From positions 1 to 64,000 of the forward strand of contig MVBO01000045.1 of assembly GCA_002261195.1 (NCBI GenBank): DNA of 64,000 bases, in the 5' to 3' direction. The translations under genes were made by a program, and so were the position numbers. This document shows, in pieces, positions 57,623 through 64,000 of the stretch. This DNA is from Bifiguratus adelaidae (taxonomy: Eukaryota; Mucoromycota; Endogonomycetes; Endogonales). The number at the start of each line of letters is the position of its first letter. Within the stretch, counting starts at the first letter, position 1. The notes beneath the pieces were generated by a model that did not search any database, was not told where the DNA came from, and saw only the letters and a list, made by a program, of their open reading frames with translations.

Positions 57623-57776
57623 TTATTTGGAGCGAGCTCTCATCTTTCTTCTCTTGCGCTTAAGCCTTCTTTGCCTCTTCTTCTTCCACTTGTCTCTCAC
57701 TAAAAGAAAGGATTGATGTCAATGCTTTAGCAATGGATGGATGCCATCGATGGATGGATGTGGATGGATACTTACT
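57623..57776 (-). CDS. RPL41: 60S ribosomal protein eL41, start codon split by an intron
   Basis: The 25-residue protein is one of the smallest known. Exon 2 (57623-57699) encodes the complete conserved sequence after the initiator, reading RDKWKKKRQRRLKRKRRK followed by MRARSK and TAA, of which about 17 residues are Arg or Lys. The initiator ATG is formed by the A at 57776, the last base of exon 1, and TG at 57699-57698. The intron (57700-57775, 76 nt) has GTAAGT and TTTTAG ends. The upstream exon is pyrimidine-rich, as usual for ribosomal protein mRNAs. Only 24 residues would remain without splicing and no ATG would precede them. Confidence 0.93.
57733..57770. repeat. GGAT tetranucleotide repeat inside the RPL41 intron
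   Basis: Imperfect copies of GGAT (ATGGATGGATG, then CGATGGATGGATG and TGGATGGATA) fill the donor-proximal half of the intron. Likely a simple-sequence expansion. Confidence 0.6.
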
Positions 57777-58275
57777 GTTGAAGAACTCAAGAAAGCTAAA
57801 GAAGCACAAAGCCAATGGGCGCAAATTTAAAGGGCAAAAATTTTGATGTCGTCATCAAATTCATTGGACAGCCACTGTTTGACGGGGTGGTGTAAGGCGT
57901 GTTTCTCGGCATGCAGCCCCGAAGTAGAATAATATGACTTACAGGGCATGCATAATGGCTCTGTTTGAGAATACATGAATTCTATAGGTGTACATCCATG
58001 GCCATAGTGCAACAGCATTCCATATCCACGGCTCAAACACGCATATGTCCACAATATCCCCTTAGACTTGGCAAATGAAAATACAAATCTGCCAAAAATA
58101 TCCATTGCGCCCAGACCTAACCGAAACGCGGTTCTCTCTCACTTGTCCATCTTTCTCCCTTGTATACCCTTTGACACGGTTTGAGACTCTCTATTCTCCA
58201 TTCCTTATAGTCTCACTCCCCCTCACCCTTGCTGAACGGTCACTTTACCTCGGACCTGTCATCACCATCACAGTC
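57777..58275. other. Divergent promoter region between RPL41 and the NIPA gene
   Basis: About 500 bp without a convincing gene. Next to the NIPA start the plus strand is rich in C/T runs (near 58130-58210). A minus-strand 92-codon frame (57827-58105) overlaps the expected RPL41 promoter and has no conserved features. Confidence 0.4.
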
Positions 58276-59830
58276 ATGGAGCCCAAGTATATAGGCCTCT
58301 TACTGGCCATGTCGTCCAGTTTACTTATCGGCTTATCATTTATCATCACGAAGAAGGGTTTGACCGACGCACGCCGACATGGTAAGTGCTAGACCGTTGG
58401 TTTCGGAGTGTGGGTCCACCAGATAGGCAGATATGCTGGGGTGAGCCATTCGTAGCGATAAACAAGTGCACGGCGTGGACGGACGTGCGCATGCACTGTG
58501 GATAGCGCATAACCATCTGTCAGTCAGGTGACGCCAAGTCACTGATGTTATGGCTTTCCGCTCCGAACCGTCGTGCATATCACACTTCCTACGTCATTGT
58601 GGATGATCAAGTGCTTACCAATTTTTGGTGTCCCTAGGTGTAACAGCAGCGGACGGTCATCATTACCTAAAGAATTGGACATGGTGGGCGGGAATAAGTA
58701 CAAGTAAGTATCAATCATCGATGAACCCTTCATCGAGAATACTAAAGGTACGTGTCCTAGTGGCTGTCGGTGAAGTGCTGAATTTTGCGGCATATTCATT
58801 TGCACCTGCCATTCTTGTCACCCCGCTTGGTGCGTTGAGCGTAATCATCGGGTAAGTCATGACAGCAACCAAGGGTATATCAAGGCTAAGCCAATGTTCT
58901 AGGGCAATCTTTGCATCCATTTTTCTGAAGGAAAACCTGGGCCCCGCTGGTAAAATTGGATGCCTACTCTCCCTGGTTGGAGCAGTCATCATTGTTATCC
59001 ATGCACCTGAAGATAAAGAAGTCGAAGGCATTGATGAGCTGTTGTATTACGCCCTGCAACCTGGTACGTTTTGCTTCGGGTGCACCTACATTTGCCGTCT
59101 AAGCATGTTGCCTAGGCTTCCTCTTCTACTGCTTCCTCGTTCTTTGCTTCACACTCTTCATGATTTACCGCATCGTACCCATTTGGGGAAAGAAGAATCC
59201 CCTTGTTTATATCTCCATCTGCTCACTCGTTGGGTCCATCTCCGTCATGGCTATCAAAGCCTTCGGCATCGCTCTCAAACTAACCTTCGCCGGCAACAAT
59301 CAGTTCACCCATCCAAGTACTTATGCCTTCGGTCTCATTGTCGCTGTCTGCATTTTGACGCAAATGAACTACTTCAACAAGGCCCTCGATCAATTCTCCA
59401 CCAACATGTAAGCGAATTCTGTGCTCACTTTCTTTTGCTACGTACTAATGCTCCATACAGCGTGAACCCGATCTATTTTGTCACCTTTACAACTGCCACA
59501 ATCCTCGCATCCGTCATCCTCTTCCAAGGTTTCAATACTGATAACTACGTCAATGTAGTATCATTGTTGTGCGGTTTCATTATCATCTTCTCTGGCGTCT
59601 ATCTCCTCGACTCGATAGCACGAGGTGGCGACCGTCACCACAATGCTCCAGGCGGCGTTGTCAACGGTGACCCGCGCATTTTGATGAGCGAAGCCACTTT
59701 ACTGAACGCATTCGAGGAGGAAAACGTAGGTTTGACCGAACTGCGGCATAGTGAAGACAGCGACGATGAAGAAGTGGGTGAACCGGTAGAACATCGTGAT
59801 GATGAAGGACGATATTACCGAAGACATTAG
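58276..59830 (+). CDS. NIPA-family magnesium transporter
   Basis: Six exons: 58276-58381, 58638-58703, 58761-58851, 58903-59063, 59116-59407 and 59461-59830 (361 aa). NIPA proteins are nine-span transporters of the drug/metabolite superfamily implicated in Mg2+ uptake. Landmarks are the first span [20 protein letters not shown] followed by [41 protein letters not shown], the HAPEDKEV loop, and spans 6-9 in exons 5-6 ending SGVYLLDSI. The C-terminal 70 residues are hydrophilic and acidic with a final RYYRRH. The first intron (256 nt) is unusually long for this locus. Confidence 0.93.
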
Positions 59831-60511
59831 CATGGCGCTGGTCCTTCAGTACATAAGCCGCAAAACGGGTGAAAATCGTGTAGATGCAACATTATAAACT
59901 TGTCAGAGCACATGATCACATCTCATAAGGAGAATTCTGTATGTCCATATTGTGTGCGCATGTCTGGTGACAGATAAAGCAAGTGGGTGCTTGGAAGAGG
60001 TAGAAACAGGGCTCTAGGTCCACATCAGAATCGTCGCCTGCCAAAAGCGGTCTAAATCCTGTACACGTGCGGGCCGATCCCTTGGTAACCGGTCCTTCAT
60101 ATGGTGGGCTTTGTCCTTGGTCCATTGGCAGCGCCAGAGCACGAGGGCTCTATTCATCGATACAACTGCATGACAGAGTAGCGTGCGAGACTTTGACACA
60201 TGCATGTTTCATCCCTGACCCACATCCTCTTAGATCCTATTACCTCACCGGCAATGGTTACCTCACCGCTGTCGCCGAAGGCACGGGTATCTCCATGAGA
60301 ACAGGAACTAAAGGAGGTATTGCATTGTCAAACTCGGCGTGCAGGCATCCTTATTTGCAGAGCCCACTGTAACGCCTCCATTGATCGCGCTCTTCAACCG
60401 TCATTCTTTTTACATTATGATATCATATTGTGGGAAGAAATCCAAGGCATTTCAACGCTCTGGGCACCGATCCGAATATAAATAACTATATAAGCGGTAC
60501 TAAGCTCAACA
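59831..60511. other. Intergenic, about 680 bp, with one small unassigned frame
   Basis: The minus strand has a 69-codon ATG frame at 59916-60125 with a Cys-rich end (PTCFICHQTCAHN) but no recognised family; it may be a small gene or chance. The right part is presumably the promoter of the hemerythrin-like gene and contains A/T-rich stretches near 60415 and 60475. Confidence 0.3.
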
Positions 60512-61325
60512 ATGGCATTACTGTTGACCACAAAACCCATCGCAAGGAAACTTGGTCTTTCCGCTTGTGCACTACATATCCGAACAATGACGAACAAGAC
60601 ATCCGACAAAAGCATTATTGACCTCGTCATCGACGACCATGAAGAAGTGCGCAGCCTTTGGAAGCAATACCAGTCCGAGCCCGATCAAAAGGCCAAGGGC
60701 GACATCAAGGACAAGGTTGTGTATAACGGTATGGAGTAATATAGCAGGGATGGCGTTGTTGGGTTCTGACGGGATTTTCAGTTGCAGTTCACTCCCATGC
60801 GGAGGAACTCGTGCTTTATGCGGCCTTTGAGGCCTTTATGGGTGCGAAAGGCAAGGAGTTGGCTGATATATCACGTGCCGAGCACCGCGAAATCAAGAAG
60901 GAATACTATCGATTGGACCGCTTGAAGCACACAGATCCCAATCTCGAGTCCGAAATGCAGAGAGCATACGACGAGTTCAATCACCATGCAAAGCATGAGG
61001 AAAACGAGATTCTTCCTGAATTCAGCAAATCCGTGAATGAAGACCAGTTAAAGTCACTCGGAGGCGCCTTTACAATGATCAAGACTACTGTGCCCACGCG
61101 GTATGTGCTTTGACTTTGTCTGAAGACTGTTATCAGTGATCTGATTCCTTTCTCATTAGACCCCATCCAAGTGCACCAGATACTCCCGGACTGGAGGCTC
61201 TTTGTAAGTTTGCAGCTTGCATGAACCTGCGATATCTAATGCTCATTGTCTTGCGTTCGCCAGTTGGAACCGCCGTCGCTCCAGTCGACTGGCTTCGCGA
61301 TTTGTTCAGATCTCTGGGCAAATAA
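60512..61325 (+). CDS. Hemerythrin/HHE-domain protein, probably mitochondrial
   Basis: Four exons: 60512-60728, 60782-61100, 61160-61203 and 61264-61325 (213 aa; 211 if the acceptor six bases downstream is used). The HHE four-helix domain has the di-iron or metal ligands DDHEEVRSLW, HSHAEELVLY, SRAEHREIKKEY and HHAKHEENEILP. Such domains bind a di-iron centre and act in oxygen, iron or redox sensing; the role here is unknown. The first 25 residues (MALLLTTKPIARKLGLSACA) resemble a mitochondrial presequence. The C-terminus carries a conserved-looking PHPSAPDTPG and an amphipathic helix WLRDLF. Confidence 0.88.
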
Positions 61326-61494
61326 ATAACACCACGAGATGTTGCGAGCATGCACATTAATCCAATGGCATTGTGTGATGAAACGCGCGACGCGTGACAT
61401 AGTCGCAACATGTACAAATTTGCATATTAAGTGTTGATAAAGGTTGCGTTGGCTTTATGTTGCAAAGAGTCTCATTCGGACGACATGCAGCTCA

Positions 61495-62999
61495 ATGACA
61501 AGTCCCATAATAGAAGAGAAGCTCAAGATGCTCGAGGATACCTTGGAGCAGGGCAAGTCTCTTTTCGCTTTGAAAGCAGACGCTATCAGCTGCAGAACAG
61601 AAGTTGACATTTCGACGCTCGAACGGTTCGAGGGTAAGCTGGAGTGACCTGGAGCATGTCGGTCACGACGTTGCTGACACTGAAGATATGATTTCAGATT
61701 TTCTGCTCCAACTGTCCCCCAACTGTCGCCAAGAACCGACTCAAAGCTCCCAGATCGCCTTACCACCCCATGTAACACTTAATCCTGGTATGTTATGGCA
61801 TTGAGTGCTTCCGAGCCAACGCTAATCTCGTCCGCCTTCTCAAAGATGAAGGAATACCTCTTAGAAGGAAGAGACAGAGAGTTTTGACGACATTGGCGAA
61901 TGCCGAAGGTATGTGCGCATGGAACACTTGATGTTTGCTAACGCTTCAAAATCAGACAATGTATGCCATCGATCAGTGGAACCTGACATGTATAAGGACA
62001 CACTTGAGGATGTTCAGCGGAATGTGGAAAAGCTAAAGGAACAGCAAGCGAGCCAAGTGGATTATGTCCAAGAACTAGCATCTGAGGTGCATCGAGTGCT
62101 TCAGGTGCCTGCTGCATATGAGTCGGAGGTAGTGGGTCATATTGAGCTTCCTATCGCAACGTTCACAGTTCTTCAGCTTTCAGCTCTCCTCAACTCATGG
62201 TCAGATTCTTTTCCTGATGCAGTGATCTTTGGTGCGTGCAATCACTTGCTCGACAGTGAGGATCTATCTACGGCGAATCTCGCGTTGTTGCTCCGTAACG
62301 TACTATTTGCTAAGGTAATTGCTTGCTTTCTTGTGAATTAATCAGCATTATGCTTACTATAATAAACAGGCAATCAGGCTTGAGAAACCGCCTCCGCGTG
62401 CATTTCGCGACTTGATTCAACGTTCTACTTCCGTACGAGCTGACGCGATGATTCGAGGATTCATATTTCCAATGATCGAGTACGATGGTTTATTATGTAA
62501 GTCAAAGGAGAAATACATGCATTGAAGTGCTCATTTTCCGGACGCGACAGCCACCCCACAAACAGATTTGGTGACTCGAGCGATCATGCAACTCTCTCGA
62601 TCAGAGCATGCCATAGAGATTGTGAGGTGGGCACGCGTGTGTGGCTGCTTGGCTCTTTGCTGACTGGCTAACTTTAGGTTACTCTGCAAGACCCAAACAA
62701 AAGTGCTTCGTGACTACAAAGCCGCCAAGGTTTCATTTCTCGATAGCCTATACAATACAGTCCTAAATCACTTTAATCAGTTGCCAAATGCCGAACTTTC
62801 AGCCATAATTACGAGCACAGCACAATTCATAGCAGTGGATCCACGTTCCAATTCAGCAGCACAAATCTTGTTGACAATAATCAAGCGACACATGAACAGG
62901 TTGACTGCATCGGACGTCTCGCAAATTCAGCGAGGAGCAGAGACGAGCACGTCTATACTAAGAAAGAGTATCCTCCAGCATATCCAGAGCCACGAGTAG
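61495..62999 (+). CDS. Probable Fanconi anaemia FANCE-like protein
   Basis: Seven exons: 61495-61633, 61698-61787, 61846-61908, 61956-62314, 62370-62496, 62551-62626 and 62678-62999 (391 aa). An N-terminal part with a coiled coil (DTLEDVQRNVEKLKEQQASQ) precedes an all-helical repeat domain of about 230 residues. Its end (HMNRLTASDVSQIQRGAETS, then LRKSILQHI) resembles the last two helices of FANCE, where a similar N-x-TxLxKSL motif closes the protein. FANCE bridges the FA core complex to FANCD2 in crosslink repair. The match is by pattern; another HEAT-like repeat protein remains possible. It is convergent with INO80, 69 bp between stops. Confidence 0.4.
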
Positions 63000-63068
63000 A
63001 TTTGACCGCGGTGGTTGACGCTTCATAGTCTATGTGCAATATATGTTGTCTGTTACAAGTACAAAACA

Positions 63069-64000
63069 TCATAGGAAGCTATTCTTTCGAATTTTCCGTG
63101 TACTTTTAGTGGCTTTGCCAGATGGTTTACTGCCAGCGCTTGGTCGCGGCGGTGTACTTGCTGAAGAATCATCATTAAAATAATCATCTCCACCTGTACC
63201 AAAGAGGCGATCCGATAAGCTGACAGACGCAGGCGTAGCCGGGACGCTGGAGCTATCTGCCCCAGTCTTAGTCGTTTTAGGCTTCTTTCCTTGTCCTGCG
63301 GAGTCTTGTGTCTCATCCTCTTCTGCTTTGCGCTTTAGCTGCTGCTGCAAGTTTTTATCCAATTCTGTTGCACAGTCAGTACGGTCAACGAGACATAAAA
63401 ACGTCAGTAAACGCACCTTCATCGTCCAACAAGAGAGAGACAATTTCCCGAGGTTTGAAGTCGACCTGCTTGAACTCGCCGCCAGAGATTACGACCTTTT
63501 GGATCTGCGACAAATGCTTTGGTATCGAAGCAACCAGCGCCACGGGCATCCATGTGCTTACCTCATCCTTTTGCTTGGCGCGTTGCAGAATGCGCTCTTC
63601 GATCGTTCCTTTGGTGATCAAGCGATAGACTGTGACTTGCTTGGTTTGTCCCAGTCTGTGTGCGCGATCCATGGCCTGCTGATCAACAGTTGGATTCCAG
63701 TCGCTATCGTAGAAAATGACCGTATCGGCGGCCGTAAGATTGATACCCAATCCACCAGCACGCGTACTCAGAAGGAAAATAAAAATCTCGGGTCTGTGCA
63801 GCCTGCAGTTAGCCAAGTGTTCATGACGATCCTGCACAACTGACCTTGTCTGCCAATCCGACACCATGTCGCGCCGGTCAGAGATCCTTGACGAACCATC
63901 CAATCTTAAATACTTGTATTGACGGTAAGCTAGATACTCTTCCATCAAATCGATCATCTTGGTCATTTGGAAGTAGATCAAGCACCGATGGCCTTCCGCC
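63069..64000 (-). CDS. INO80: INO80 chromatin-remodelling ATPase, C-terminal part
   Basis: Partial: the 5' side lies beyond the right edge. Exons in gene order: 63845 to 64000 and beyond, 63562-63793, 63417-63504 and 63069-63364. They encode the second half of the Snf2 motor: [17 protein letters not shown], motif V in [19 protein letters not shown] and motif VI in [20 protein letters not shown]. These are followed by the INO80-specific [16 protein letters not shown] and [14 protein letters not shown]. The tail after this is Lys/Ser/Thr-rich and disordered. INO80 slides nucleosomes and acts in transcription, replication and repair. Two of the introns (51 and 57 nt) are in frame and stop-free. 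Confidence 0.95.

Noticed and set aside
57827-58105. 92-codon minus-strand frame upstream of RPL41
   Set aside because: It lies where the RPL41 promoter must be and its composition is not protein-like.

Overview
The window is a gene-dense stretch of a nuclear genome from a fungus, probably an early-diverging lineage such as Mucoromycota, Mortierellomycota or a chytrid-like group. It carries about 34 protein genes with roughly 138 short introns, mostly 46 to 76 nt, with GTAAGT/GTGAGT-like donors and CTAAC-like branch points. Several genes are unusual for yeasts and most Dikarya: a U11/U12 snRNP 25 kDa protein, an HSCB with the animal-type zinc ribbon, a likely FANCE, a PSMG4-like chaperone and a NuiA-like protein. 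I saw no rRNA, tRNA, CRISPR array or intact transposon. Exon coordinates were worked out by hand from reading frame, splice consensus and family motifs.

Layout. 0-3 kb: end of an unknown coding region, a small PSMG4-like gene, GPN1, SNRNP25 and an Apq12-like membrane protein. 3-11 kb: an intronless intradiol dioxygenase, ATP1 (F1 alpha), an APH-fold kinase-like gene, ABP1 and an unknown membrane protein. 11-21 kb: SUV3, PSF1 (GINS), an F-box/LRR gene, a NuiA-like gene, a DUF5522 gene, ORC2 and a Pho85-type cyclin. 21-26 kb: an ER-type cyclophilin, then about 3.9 kb without an intact gene that holds the wreck of a meiotic MSH4. 26-38 kb: a RhoGEF, HSC20/JAC1, an ADCK1-type kinase, MCY1 and IPI1/TEX10. 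38-49 kb: NTE1, a PPSY-bearing membrane protein, ALE1, a HAD phosphatase and ornithine decarboxylase. 49-64 kb: KAP95, a HECT ligase, the ADP/ATP carrier, RPL41 with its start codon split by an intron, a NIPA transporter, a hemerythrin-like gene, a FANCE-like gene and the 3' end of INO80.

Most genes are housekeeping. Neighbours tend to be divergent pairs with 21 to 120 bp between start codons, or convergent pairs with 50 to 70 bp between stops. There is no operon and no defence or biosynthetic island. The most notable signals are the MSH4 pseudogene, evidence for a minor spliceosome (SNRNP25 plus one U12-like intron candidate), very small exons (12, 15, 22 and 24 nt), three GC-AG introns, the split-ATG RPL41 gene and the NuiA-like gene.
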